A stretch of 53,741 nucleotides of DNA, taken from NCBI GenBank assembly GCA_000697475.1, contig JNEU01000557.1, positions 1 through 53,741 on the forward strand. Reading direction: 5' to 3'. Shown here piece by piece: positions 22,881 to 37,555 of this stretch. Numbering within the stretch: position 1 is the stretch's first letter; every line of letters begins with the position of its first letter. The stretch comes from Lichtheimia corymbifera B2541. Lineage: Eukaryota; Mucoromycota; Mucoromycetes; Mucorales; Lichtheimiaceae. The translations under genes and the position numbers were made by a program. A model generated the notes under the pieces. The model was not told the DNA's origin. It made no database searches and worked only from the letters and a program-made list of their open reading frames with translations.

Positions 22881-23616
22881 TTACAATGCAGTGGCACGTT
22901 TTACTAATGCCATTAATCCTTCACTATCCGTAATCGCACTTTGAAGGCTCTTTAATGCATACTTGGCAAGCATATCGACTTCGACGTTGACTCGGTCACC
23001 AACACTCTTCAGAGGCATAATCACGTGTTCTTGTGTATGAGCGATCATCATGATTGAGAAAGTTCTCGCATTGTCGTCGACGTCGCATACGGTAAGAGAA
23101 GTTCCATCAAGACATATGAAACCTTTAGGAATAATGTAGCGCATGATGTCCTTGTCGTCTGTCTGGAATGTGAACCATACGGAATTGCCTTCGGGTTTAA
23201 TGTTGATAATGGTGACAGTGGTGTCCACATGGCCCTGCACCATATGGCCACCGAATCGTTTTTGACTATCCATAGCTCGCTCAAGGTTCACCTTGCTTCC
23301 CACCTTCAGATCTCCCAAGTTGGTCCTTCGTAAGCTTTCGGGAGCAACACCAACTTTGAAGGTTTCTTTATCAAATTCGGTAACCGTCAAGCACGTTCCT
23401 AAAAAATATAAAACGACTTAAGTTTGCTGTTGCAAGTTTGCAGTAGTAATAGTGCCACATACCATTGATAGCAATGCTGTCACCGATATGACAATCACCT
23501 AGAATGGAAGCAGCATCGCCAATTGTCAAGCTCCAGCCGTTTCCACCCGATTCACTCGTGTCTTGGGGATCAATTCCAATAACTGTGCCGATTTGCTCTA
23601 CAAGACCAGTGAACAT
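22881..23616 (-). CDS. RIB5: Riboflavin synthase (alpha chain)
   Basis: Two exons (23616-23463, 23398-22881) give 223 aa, the normal length. The diagnostic N-terminus MFTGLVEQIG is present. Two tandem lumazine-binding barrels follow: in the first, GDSIAINGTCLTV and ESLRRTNLG with GGHMVQGHVD; in the second, PKGFICLDGTSLTV, HTQEHV and GDRVNVEVDMLAKY. The enzyme forms a trimer and dismutates two 6,7-dimethyl-8-ribityllumazine molecules to riboflavin and the diaminouracil precursor, the last step of vitamin B2 synthesis. The intron splits the G-T-C-L-T-V motif and is confirmed by it. No other rib gene is in the window. Confidence 0.97.
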
Positions 23617-23850
23617 ATTGCTGCGAAAGATGTGCAAAAGATGACTCAGCCGACGACGCGGTCTAAAAAATGCACCAATGTAGATTGGAGAGTGGGGCAT
23701 GAATATGGGAAAAGCTTTATCCAATTACTTTAAAAATAAAATTGAAATCGTGCTAGGAGATTGCTATCCATTGAGTGATTGTATTGATATAGCTCGAAAA
23801 CAACGGTTGTTGATATCATTTCTACAAATAACTAGTATTAGAGCCTATTT

Positions 23851-27047
<3,197 letters not shown>

Positions 27048-27583
27048 AACTGTAGTAAAGAGAGGGAAGGTCCTTGTTACGCAGCAAGAGCCAACACATT
27101 TAAAATGCGCTGGGTTTCACTGGGCTATTCAGGATAATACATACAAGCCATGCTACTCTGACATGACAACCATGACTAGACTGCGTACTGAAGAATGGTA
27201 ATACTCCCATTGTAGTCTTTGTGAACTATCAAATAAACAACATGCTGGCTTGCTTTCAATACTTCAGATTTGAATGTCTTCATGCTGAAGGATCGTAAAT
27301 TCCATCATATCACTGGTATCACATAGCAATTGCTGCATTATGCATAGCAACCTGTAGTAAGCTAGAAAGATTACCACCAAACTTTTATTGCAATGAGGGT
27401 AAGGATATTCCCTAACATCACTTTATGTATAAAACGATCGCTATCTCGTAGCGTTGGAGGAGAGGCCCCATGAAACACCACGCATCGACAGCTCCGAGCG
27501 GGGGCACAAAGTCACTGAATCAAGTCGAGACGATTCCTTACGCCATATTCACCGCAGCTTTCAGCAACCTTTCAATTGCAACC
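27048..27583. other. Divergent promoter region XPB/PRP28
   Basis: 536 bp separates the starts of two essential helicase genes and probably works as a bidirectional promoter. No extra gene seen. Confidence 0.5.
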
Positions 27584-30152
27584 ATGGATCCTGCAAAGCG
27601 ACGAGTGCCGATTTCGATAGAGGAACTGATTGAAAAAAAAGAACAAGAGAAGAATGCTGCAAACAAAGTATGTAAGGTTCAGCCAGTTCGCTCCACCAGT
27701 TCACTTACTTTATGCATCGCTAGCCGAAATTCTTGACCAAGGAAGAGCGACAGCGATTGGCCTTAGAACGACGACAGAAAGAAGTGGAAGAGAAAAGAAA
27801 CCGTGAAGAACAAGAACGCCAAGCTCGCCAATCGTTTGATATGAAAGCAGAAGATGAATATCGACGTACAATGCAAGAGCAGCACAGTCGCCATTCTCGC
27901 CATGGTCGATCCTCTCGACGAGAAGCCGACAACAAGAGGCGTGAACGGACCCCAGAAGAACCTGATTCAGAAAATGGATTGAATGATAAGGAAAAACAAG
28001 CTATTCGCGTAAGTATGATATTGAATCATGCAGGACAAGGATGGTTAAGCTGAGAATATATTCATAGGAACGTTATTTCGGTGGGGAACGCAAAAAGCGC
28101 AAAATAAGGCGTATGAATGAACGCAAATTTGTTTTCGATTGGGACGCCGGCGAAGATACTTCACATGACTTCAATCCCCTGTACGCGAATCGGCACAGTG
28201 CGCAGATGTTTGGTCGTGGACATATCGCTGGTGTTGATATCAAGGAACAAAAGAAGCACCGGTCCGAGTTCTATAATCGATTACTTAAGGATCGCCAGAC
28301 TGCTGAAGAACAAGAACGTGCCATGTATGTACTATTCACCGATTACTCAAATGTGATCCTCCAGCTTACCTTTTTTATTACAGGGAACTTATGGAAATGG
28401 ATCGCAAGAAGGAGGCCAAGATGATGTGGGATGACCGCCATTGGACAGAGAAACCTTTGCATCAAATGACTGAAAGAGATTGGCGTATTTTTAAAGAGGA
28501 TTTCAATATCACAACCAAAGGTAAAGGTGAATGATGTCAATGTTGTCACGTGATTAACAAATAGCTTAAATTCCAGGTGGCAATATTCCTCGTCCTATTC
28601 GATCTTGGGATGAATCACAACTTCCCTCTCGAGTTCTGGAGATTATCGAAGGTGTTGGATACAAGGAACCTACTCCCATTCAACGACAAGCAATTCCCAT
28701 CGGTAACCAGAATCGAGATATCATTGGCATTGCTGAGACTGGTAAGTTAGCAAGATATGTGATCCATGCTAGTGTCATAACATGTTTGTATAGGTTCGGG
28801 TAAAACTGCTTCATTCGTCATTCCACTGCTTTGTTATATCTCGGATTTGCCCAAACTCAACATGGATAATATGGCTGATGGACCCTATGCATTGATCATG
28901 GCACCGACCCGTGAACTTGCACAGCAAATTGAGCAAGAAACCCTCAAGTTTGCCACCCCAATGGGATTTAACTGTGTTTCTATCGTTGGTGGTGTAAGTA
29001 TAATGAAAACTACCCAAGGAAATGACTTCTAAAGCCTAGGCCTTTTTTTAGCATGCGATTGAGGAACAATCATTTAATTTGCGTAACGGTGCAGAAATCA
29101 TTATTGCTACACCAGGCCGTTTGAAGGATTGTCTTGACAGGCGCATATTGGTGTTAAACCAGTGTACCTACGTCGTAATGGATGAAGCCGATCGGATGAT
29201 TGATATGGGTTTTGAAGCCGATGTGAATTTTATCCTCGACGCTCTACCTGTTTCCAACGTTAAACCTGAAGACGAGCAAGAACAAGAGGCTAATGGAAGA
29301 AAGTATCGCCAAACCACCATGTTTTCAGCCACAATGCCTCCAGCAGTAGAGCGATTGGCGAAGAAGTATTTGAGACGCCCTGCAGTTGTTACAATCGGCA
29401 CCGCTGGTCAGGCCGTGGAAACTGTCGAACAACGTGTCGAGATGATCAATGACGAGAACAAAAAGAAGTAATGTCTACCCTAGCATTTTTTTTCTGTTTG
29501 CTTACACAACTTTTTCTTAGGAACCGTCTACTGGAGATTCTCAACTCAGGTGCTTTCGAGCCTCCTATCATTATATTTGTCAATCAAAAGAAGGGTGTCG
29601 ATGTCCTTGCCAAAGCGCTTAATAAGTTGGGATTCCATGCAGTAACCTTACATGGTGGTAAATCTCAGGAACAAAGGTAATACTAATAACTCTGAATTAT
29701 TGGCGACTAGTTGAACTCACGGGTTTAATTGTAGAGAATCTGCTTTGACGCAACTCAAGACCGGCAATGCTGATGTGCTAGTTGCTACTGATGTGGCTGG
29801 ACGTGGTATTGATGTTAAGAACGTGTCGCTTGTTATCAATTACGATATGGCTAAGAATATCGAAGGTAAGGTGTACCGAGCAAAATTATTTTGTCAAAAG
29901 CTAACGTTTGGTTAACTTTTTGTTGTAGATTACACCCATCGTATCGGTCGTACCGGTCGTGCAGGCAAATCCGGTGTTGCTATTACGTTCCTGACCAACA
30001 ATGACACGGAAGTCATGTATGATTTGAGACAAATGCTCGCTAAATCCCCTCTATCCAAAGTACCCCACGAATTGGCACATCATGAAGCAGCACAGACCAA
30101 GCCAGGTATAGCCAAAGCTAAAAAGAAGCATGAAGAAACAATCTTTACTTGA
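27584..30152 (+). CDS. PRP28: Spliceosomal DEAD-box helicase Prp28 (DDX23/U5-100K)
   Basis: Ten exons (27584-27667, 27724-28008, 28068-28324, 28384-28520, 28577-28741, 28794-28993, 29052-29467, 29521-29676, 29735-29865, 29929-30152) give 684 aa. The N-terminus is charged ([33 protein letters not shown]) and lacks the long RS domain of the human protein. Family blocks follow: [38 protein letters not shown], the Q motif [65 protein letters not shown] and [13 protein letters not shown]. The end [11 protein letters not shown] matches the family. Prp28 displaces U1 snRNA from the 5' splice site so that U6 can bind. The ATG at 27584 (accATGG context) is preferred over an in-frame ATG at 27470. Its stop lies 31 bp from that of the opposite gene. 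Confidence 0.97.
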
Positions 30153-30183
30153 TAATAGGATAAAATAAAAAGGGGAAATCCGT

Positions 30184-32126
30184 TTAACATTGATAGTCGT
30201 CATCGAAATTAGCAAATTCGAACCATAAAGCATCTGACTGGGATGATTCAGTAGGGATTATATCTGAAGGAGGAAAATTGATATCGTCGTCATTTGCTGT
30301 GTTGTCGGAAAACAAGAGTGAAGGGGGATTCAAGTTGAAGTCGCTTAAACCCCACGTTTGAAATGCTGGATCGTGCATAAAGGACAAATCATCCTGGCTG
30401 CTACCACTCATCATTTGTGACCATGGCTCAGATATGGCATGTTGTTGATTTAAGCTTTCGTCCTCCACTTCTGATGTCTCTTCATCGTTAGCTGAAAGGA
30501 ATATATCGTCATCCATCATATCTTGCGTTAGTTGCTCTGTCGGGTCACAATTGGTATCATTTGGCGTTGAGCTTTGTAGTGGTAGTGGAAGTGGTGGTGT
30601 ATCCTCATCGTCTTCTGCCAATTCATCTTCTTCGTCGTCAGCATTATCTGCTCGTATTGGCCTTTGAGTTGAAGCTGATTCGGAAATATTGTCGATGCAG
30701 AATGGACACTGGTAGTCCCCAATGACAGATTCATGTTGCTTTTCAACACATTTCATATGCTGCCAGGTATGACAGTTCTCGCATTCGATCATGGTGCCAA
30801 TTTGTTCTTGAGGTGTGTCGCAAATACATCGAACTTCACCAGTGGTATTGTCTTCATCTTCATCTTCATCCAAAAGTTCATATTCTTGTTGATTACTGAT
30901 TTGCTCCTCTTGTAAAAAACGACAACGATCCAGATGATAAGCAAGCCCATTCCTATTCTTGTATCGCTTCCCACAAGGTTCACAAACAAAGACCCGAGAA
31001 CCTTATAAAACAAAGAATCATCAATACTTGAGAGTTATGCTATTAAAAGATGAAATATTACCATCTTCCTGAATAACAGGCACAATGCCTTTAGTAGATG
31101 CACTTTGCCGTTTGACGGGTGTTTTGGAATTCTTTCGTGCTGTGGATTGTGGTGAGGCGGTAGGTGCGGTATGCTTGGATGAAATAGCCTTCGTCGATGA
31201 CCTCGGTAGCTGACGATAAGGGCGATTACGGGTTTGACGGTGAAATAAGTGATGGCCATTTCCTGATACTGTTGTCGATGTGCATTGATGTCGCTTATTG
31301 GATAATCGAATGGTTTCACATCTTGGTCGTACAAGTGGGAGTTCATTCACGGTATCTTTCTTTTCTAGTGAGGCTAGTGCTCGAGCCTTGGCCTGCGAAA
31401 GCCGCACTTTTAATAGTCGACTTAGATATTGGATATTGTCGTGCTGCAAATCCTCCAACATAGGTGGTTTATCTGACCAAATCATGCTGCAAGTCTGATA
31501 TAATGAAGATGATGAACCGGGCTTTTTGGATGATGCCGTTTTAGTCACGGTGCTGCAATCGGTGGGCTGTGATGATGATAATGAGGATAACGATCTGGGT
31601 AGAGCTGGTTTGCTGGGTGAAGAGTGTGGCGACGTAAGAGGTGTAGAAGGATCAATACGCCTACTGAGAAGTTTCAGTTGCTCTGTCGACAAATGCTCTG
31701 CGTCGTCCTTGGAAACACTGCGTTTGTTTTGTCCTGCTTTGTTGAGATTACGCATGGCGGCGACTGTTTTACCACCACGGTGGGGTCGTTGAGGGCGAAT
31801 AGATTCGACACGGTGGCGTTGATGTGAGGTGGTGAAGGTTTGTGGAATAATAGAAAGCTCGTCATGTTGCTGTTTCAGGCGTTTAGGTGAAGGGCAAGCA
31901 TTCTCATCATTGGGTGAAGACTTTGCATTTCGCAAGGCAGGTGCTGAAGACTTTGTCAGAGAATGGTCAAGATTGGCACCTCGAATATCAGCGTTATCAA
32001 GAGATTCAAGTGCTGAAGACTTTCTGTATACAAGTAACATATTATTAACGACCAATTCAAGTATATAGTATACGTTATTAACCTGCTTCCAAAGGTTGCT
32101 ATGTTGCGTATAGGTGAACGTTCCAT
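30184..32126 (-). CDS. C2HC zinc finger + PHD finger protein (chromatin reader)
   Basis: Three exons (32126-32083, 32023-31062, 31001-30184) give 607 aa. The first half is Ser/Pro/Lys-rich and disordered with no recognised domain. At about 336-360 a single zinc finger reads VCEPCGKRYKNRNGLAYHLDRC, close to the C2H2 finger of the animal d4/DPF family (CGKRYKNRPGLxYH). About 40 residues later a PHD finger follows: CICDTPQ, CENCHTWQH, C, then CPFC. The C-terminal 200 residues are very acidic. PHD fingers read histone H3 tails, so a chromatin-associated nuclear role is inferred. The pairing resembles fungal transcription/chromatin regulators, but I cannot assign an orthologue. Divergent from AGO, convergent with PRP28. 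Confidence 0.82.
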
Positions 32127-32833
32127 GATTGGAAAGAGAGGTGCAATTAGCCAAAAAGTCACAGGCGTTCTACTATCATGCCTCAGGAATTGAATGGGCG
32201 CACGTATTTGTGACCAACCCCCCTCTCATACCATTGAATGGCTCAAGAAGCTTGTTATAGATCTCATGTATCCAATTACTATAATAAATCATGCAATACA
32301 ACTCTTTTCTCGATAACTATATATACTTTTTCTTTCCATCTCTATTGTAAGATTATGATGCAAAGTGGAAGTCATCTTTTTTTTATCGGTGGGGGTGTCT
32401 TGGCTGGATGGCTATGCGCACATACAAACGTTGTAAAGGTGGTGGTGGGTAGTCAGCTGCTCAAATCCTAACCATCCCCATCGACTTGCCAGTAATCAAA
32501 CTACCAAGTCCAAACCACCACCACCAGCACTCCAGCTTGGGGGGCATACAGCAGCGTATCATAGTTATCGTAAACTCCTACGTTGTGGAAATTGGAGGGG
32601 TGAAATGCTACTATATAAACGATTGCCACATGATGAGAATGATAACACCTTTATAGTAGTTGGACGAAACGTTTCAGGATTGATACGCCACATGCCCGCT
32701 GTGTAGCACCGCATGAACAACTTGGGCATGGATTCCATTATATCTTCCATGGAGGCTGTCAAATCCCTTTCCACCTTTTCTTCGCTTCTATTCTTTTCCT
32801 TTTGTTTGACATCAACTCCAAAAGAATTACTTC
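32127..32833. other. Divergent promoter region PHD/AGO
   Basis: About 700 bp with several poly-T and GGTGG-rich patches and a TATATAAA at 32612-32619. A short minus ORF at 32565-32774 shows no resemblance and overlaps the TATA region, so it is not called. Confidence 0.5.
32612..32619 (+). promoter_or_regulatory. Possible TATA box of AGO
   Basis: TATATAAA on the plus strand. It lies about 215 bp before the start codon, which would imply a 5' UTR near 180 nt. Confidence 0.35.
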
Positions 32834-35829
32834 ATGTCTCTTGAACTAACAGAATATGTTACGCGTCCAGGGGTAGGCCAAGTTGGCAAAAAGATTCGCG
32901 TCCGCAGTAACTTTTTCGAAATCACCACTATTCCTACCCAAAACGTCACCCATTATAATATTACGATCGATCCTCCAAGCGCACCACCCGCTGTTTTTCG
33001 AAAGGTCTGGAAGGCATTTGAAGACCTTCATGGTCAGTCACTTTTAAAAGGAATCAAAACCGTGTACGATGGACGCAAAAACGTATTTTCTCCGAAACCA
33101 CTACCTTTTGGATCGGATCATGCTGTTCAATTCGAGGTATATATACACGTCAAACAAATGGTGTTTTTATATAGCACTTATTCAATGCCTATTTGTAGGT
33201 AGAACTTCAGGACTCAGAAGCCGCCTCCAAACGTGCTGCTGGCACGTTCAAGATCCGCATTAAAAAAGCAGGGGAGATTAACATGGAAGAGTTGCAGCGA
33301 TTTTTGAGTGGTCAAGCAAGTTTGACACCCAATTGCCTTACTTGTAAGTCAATGATATCGGTCTTAATCAAAAGACAGCTAATGGCATGTTAGGTATCAT
33401 GGTGCTTGACGTACTTGTACGCCACGTACCCAGTATGATGTATGCAACCGTTGGACGATCATTTTTCACTCCTCAAGACAAACGTATTCTACCAAACGGT
33501 GCTGAAGTTTGGCAAGGATTTTATCAATCGGCACGACCAGCTGTTGGCAAGATGATGATCAATGTAGATGTCAGCGCTACAGCATTCTATGAAAGCGATA
33601 CACTGCCCAATGTAGTGGCTAAGATTCTTGGTCGACGCTCTATTGATGAGTTACGACGAGGCATCAGCGACCGCGATCGATCGCGATTGGAAAAAACACT
33701 GAAAGGGATAAAAGTACAAGTCATGCATCGTGGTGAGCATAAACGCAAATACAAAATTCTTAAGCTTGCACCAAGCTCAGCAGATCGCACCATGTTCAGA
33801 GATGTGATGGATGATCATGCTGAAGAGATGAGCGTCACCACTTATTTCCACCAGCAATACAATATGCGTCTCGCCTATGGTTTTCTCCCATGCATCGTTG
33901 TCAAGAGAGACATCTTCCTTCCAATGGAAGTTTGCCATGTTGTGCCTGGTCAACGATTTATGAAAAAGTTGAACGAAAAGCAAACAGCAGAAATGATAAA
34001 GTTCACATGCCAAAAACCGCAAGTGCGTGCCAACAAAATCAATCAAGGATTCAACATGCTACAATATCGCAACAACCCATACATTCAGCAGTTTGGAATG
34101 AATGTCAAGAGCGAAATGGCAATGGTTTCTGCTCGTGTGCTACCAACACCACAAATTTCTTACTCTCAAGCAAGCCAGGATGGTACATTTGCGCCGATTG
34201 GTGGTGCTTGGAATTTGCGTGGCAAAAGGGTTGCTCAAGGTGCTGTGCTCGGCTCGTGGTCCGTGGTTAATTTTCATGCACAAGTTACAACTCCAGCTAT
34301 CCAACGATTTATTCGTGAACTCTGTCAAACATTTACTGATACAGGTTTGGTAAAGTATATGCGACGATGGGAAAAAGGAGCTCAATATCACAAAAAAAAA
34401 CTGATCATCCATAGACCGTGGTGAATCGAACACCACCCATTACATATGGTGATCCACAAGGAAACGTTGATCGCACACTAAAAGAAGCATGGCTCAAGGC
34501 AGGCAATGCATCCAAGGCAACACCACAGCTCATTCTATGCATCCTACCAAATACAGGCGTTCCTCTTTACGCTGAGATAAAACGAATCTCAGATACAGGT
34601 AAAATGAAAACCACCAATATGATATCCTTTAACGATTCTTGTGCGCCGTAGTGATTGGTATTCCTACACAGTGTGTGCAAAGCAAACATATCAACGATGC
34701 CAAAAAGCAATACTGCGCGAACGTCTGCCTCAAAGTGAACATGAAGTTAGGTGGTATGAACTTGTACCTCTCTCCTCAACAAATCCCATTCATCTCAGAG
34801 CGGCCCACCATTGTCTTTGGAGGCGATGTAACGCATCCTGCCCCTGGTATATACGTTGCAGTGATTGAAATCGAGTGCATTATGCTAATACAAGCTATCT
34901 TGGATGTCATAGGTGATATGAATCGTCCTTCAGTTGCTGCAGCCACTGCCAGTATGGATGCTCGTGCTTCAAGATATGCTAGTGCAATACGAGTCCAAAC
35001 CAACCGAACCGAAATCATCGCTGATCTTGCCAATATGGTGAAGGAGCTTTTAAAAGGGTTCTATCAGTCTTGTGGTCAAAAACCTGAGCGGATTCTTTTT
35101 TATCGGGATGGTGTTTCAGAAGGACAATTTAAGGCTGTACTTGACAATGAGGTTTCGGCTATCCAAGGTAAAAGGTTTCCACAGTGAAGGATGATGCATG
35201 AATAACTTCCCAATATATTAGCTGCATGTGCATCTCTGGATCAATATTACAACCCAAAAATCACTTTTGTGGTCGTGCAGAAGCGGCATCATGCTCGATT
35301 TTTCCCAGTAGACCCACGAGATGCTGATCGTACTGGCAATTGTCAGCCTGGTACCGTTGTCGATACGGACATCGTACATCCTTTCGAATTTGACTTTTGT
35401 ACGTCCTAATAATTGCTATCGTATATGAAGCTGACGCAAATTTATTTAGATCTACAATCTCATGCTGGTCTTCAAGGCACATCGAGACCCACCCATTATC
35501 ATGTACTATATGACGATAACCGCTTCACGCCTGACTCACTCCAAGAGCTCACCTATCGTTTATGTTATATCTACGGAAGAGCCACACGTTCCGTCTCAAT
35601 TGTTCCTCCTGCTTACTACGCTGATTTGGTGGCTGCTCGTGCACGATTTCATAGGCGAGGCGAAAACTGGTCCGACACAGAAGCAACATCAGAGTCTCTC
35701 GATTCTGAGCAACAGATTGCCAGCTTTGCTGCTGTCAAACCAGAGCTTCAAAAACGTGAGTGATGTATTCTTTTAACATTTTATCTTTGTCTAACAGATT
35801 GAAATTTTTCAGTGATGTATTATATGTAG
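32834..35829 (+). CDS. AGO: Argonaute, slicer-type
   Basis: Nine exons (32834-33136, 33199-33343, 33394-34349, 34415-34598, 34652-34846, 34913-35167, 35222-35398, 35450-35755, 35813-35829) give 845 aa. It shows N domain ([20 protein letters not shown]), linker ([22 protein letters not shown]), PAZ (about 216-340), MID ([29 protein letters not shown]) and PIWI. The PIWI catalytic tetrad is intact: Asp in FGGDVTHP (about 586), Glu in RTEIIADL (about 628), Asp in [11 protein letters not shown] (about 660) and His in [13 protein letters not shown] (about 754-756). The final 17-bp exon encodes LMYYM, matching the buried C-terminus of other AGOs. It loads small RNAs and cleaves complementary RNA. 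No Dicer or RdRP gene lies in the window. The N-terminus lacks the long Gly/Arg or Gln extension of many AGOs. Confidence 0.97.
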
Positions 35830-36035
35830 CTAGTCGTTTATGCAGCCAGCATGAAGCAATTGCAAAATAATACTTTAATTCTCGATCAATAATGATAATC
35901 GAAAAGGAATACAAAAAAGGGCGTTGAAGGGAAAGGGGGAAGATGTCAAAAGGTGCAATGATTGTGTGAATATAGATCCAAAGAGAGAGAGACAGAGAGA
36001 GGATACTCGAATAAGATAGCGAGGGGTATCATTTA

Positions 36036-36986
36036 TCACTGCTGAGCGCCACCATTATCACCGCCGCCGCCACCACCACCACCACCAGAATGGCTAGTAA
36101 CCTGCACAGCCACGACGATAACGACAATGATAACGATCACCATAAAGATACCAAAGCAAATCCACTTCTTTTTGCGTGTAAGTTTGGCGGTATAGACAGC
36201 TTTTCCAACGTCCTGATGTCCTTTTTCAAGATCACCCACGATCTGGTAAGAAGATTCCTCGATTGTTTCCAGTACCTTGGCTTGGTTTTCTAAAAGGAAT
36301 TGCATCTCCTCAAACAATGCTGATAGTTCTTCCACACTCTTTGCTAGTCGGCGAATATCTTCATGGCGTTCCTGGACCGCATCCAATGTTTGTTGACCAT
36401 CATATCGACGTTGCTCACTTGTCATGCTTTGCATCAGCTGTTGTGCAAATACAGCAGGTCTACCTTCTTCAGCTTGTGAGATGGCTTGATTGATTTCATC
36501 TGGTGTTGCGTTCGGGTTGGCAATACGGATTTGGCGTTCATATTGACGTGATTCTGCTTTCTGAAAATCAACAGCCACTTGTCGGTGTCGAGAAATGGTA
36601 TCCAAAAAGGACTTGGTCACGTTTGAGAACTGGTTCTTGCGAATCGCCAAGTCTGAATGGCGCGAAGTTGGCTCAATCTCTTTTATTTTCTGCTTCACAT
36701 GCGTCATCATTTGTTGCGTTTCATTGGTCATGTCGTCAAGATTGGACCTGATGCGTGCTTCCTCTCGAGCGTCAGCAGCCTGCAACATACTCGACTGGTA
36801 TCCTTGGATACGCGTAATATTTTCATTGATGGCTCGAACCGTTTCTTGGATATGCGACACCTCATTCAGGAACCCGTCCATGGAATTCACGTCCGACTGC
36901 GTTGATAACAGAGGTCGCATCTCATAACGACCAGGCTGATGTGCAGGAGCAGGGCGGTTTAATTCAGCGAGACGATCGACGCTCAT
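36036..36986 (-). CDS. Sso/syntaxin-type plasma-membrane t-SNARE (intronless)
   Basis: A single 316-aa ORF without introns. It has an Habc-like N-terminal bundle (about 35-150) and the conserved linker/helix ESRQYERQIRIANPNATPDE. A SNARE helix follows (about 215-275: EDIRRLAKSVEELSALFEEM, then the zero-layer Gln in LLENQAK), then a KKKW basic collar and a strong C-terminal anchor (ICFGIFMVIVIIVVIVVAVQV). After the anchor comes an unusual luminal/extracellular tail with nine glycines (HSGGGGGGGGGDNGGAQQ); the family normally stops within a few residues of the membrane. It drives exocytic vesicle fusion with SNAP-25- and synaptobrevin-like partners. A second family member with ten exons is at 49438. 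Convergent with AGO, 206 bp between stops. Confidence 0.93.
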   Translation of the reverse strand: MSVDRLAELNRPAPAHQPGRYEMRPLLSTQSDVNSMDGFLNEVSHIQETVRAINENITRIQGYQSSMLQAADAREEARIRSNLDDMTNETQQMMTHVKQKIKEIEPTSRHSDLAIRKNQFSNVTKSFLDTISRHRQVAVDFQKAESRQYERQIRIANPNATPDEINQAISQAEEGRPAVFAQQLMQSMTSEQRRYDGQQTLDAVQERHEDIRRLAKSVEELSALFEEMQFLLENQAKVLETIEESSYQIVGDLEKGHQDVGKAVYTAKLTRKKKWICFGIFMVIVIIVVIVVAVQVTSHSGGGGGGGGGDNGGAQQ

Positions 36987-37555
36987 AGCTCAAGAGTGAA
37001 GGGCCAAGAGAGGTGGAGAGAGAGAGAAAAAAAAAGGCAGTAAAAAAAGCAATTGCCTATTTTTAGACGCTGAGTTGCGAATGGATGAGCTCTAAGCCTG
37101 GTAATGATACGAGACATCTCAAATGAGTGTGAAGCGTCGGGCTGTGTTACTGATTTCGCAATTACTCAATTGTACTAGATCCTGATACTGTATTGCAATT
37201 TCGTCATTTATATGAACTTCTCGACACAAGCCATGTCTGCAGTAGTGGAACGCATCACATCTTCAAGAGGCTGAACAGCTAAAAAGGAAATTCCCTTTTT
37301 CATTGAAAAACAATAGCAAGAAATGATCCCATAGTATCTGCAGATGATGCCCTGAGCTTAGTAGCGGGTATGCGATTGTCGATCTTTGCAATGTAGAACA
37401 TCACCTTTACTCTCTTGTAAACTTCCTTCATCATCCAACTATCTTACCTAATAATACAGTAGAATAAATGAAAAAATGTATTATGTTTGTACTCTTAAGG
37501 GAATATGGATGCCTGCATGGGCACAATATAGACCGCCATTGAAGAAAGAGTCACA
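36987..37555. other. Intergenic region, no gene seen
   Basis: Promoter side of the t-SNARE, with a GA-rich/poly-A tract at 37015-37052, and 3' flank of the CBS-PB1 gene. No supported ORF. Confidence 0.5.

Noticed and set aside
27470..27583. In-frame upstream ATG extending Prp28 by 38 residues
   Set aside because: The extension shows no Prp28-like sequence and the inner ATG has a far better context; it is kept only as an alternative.
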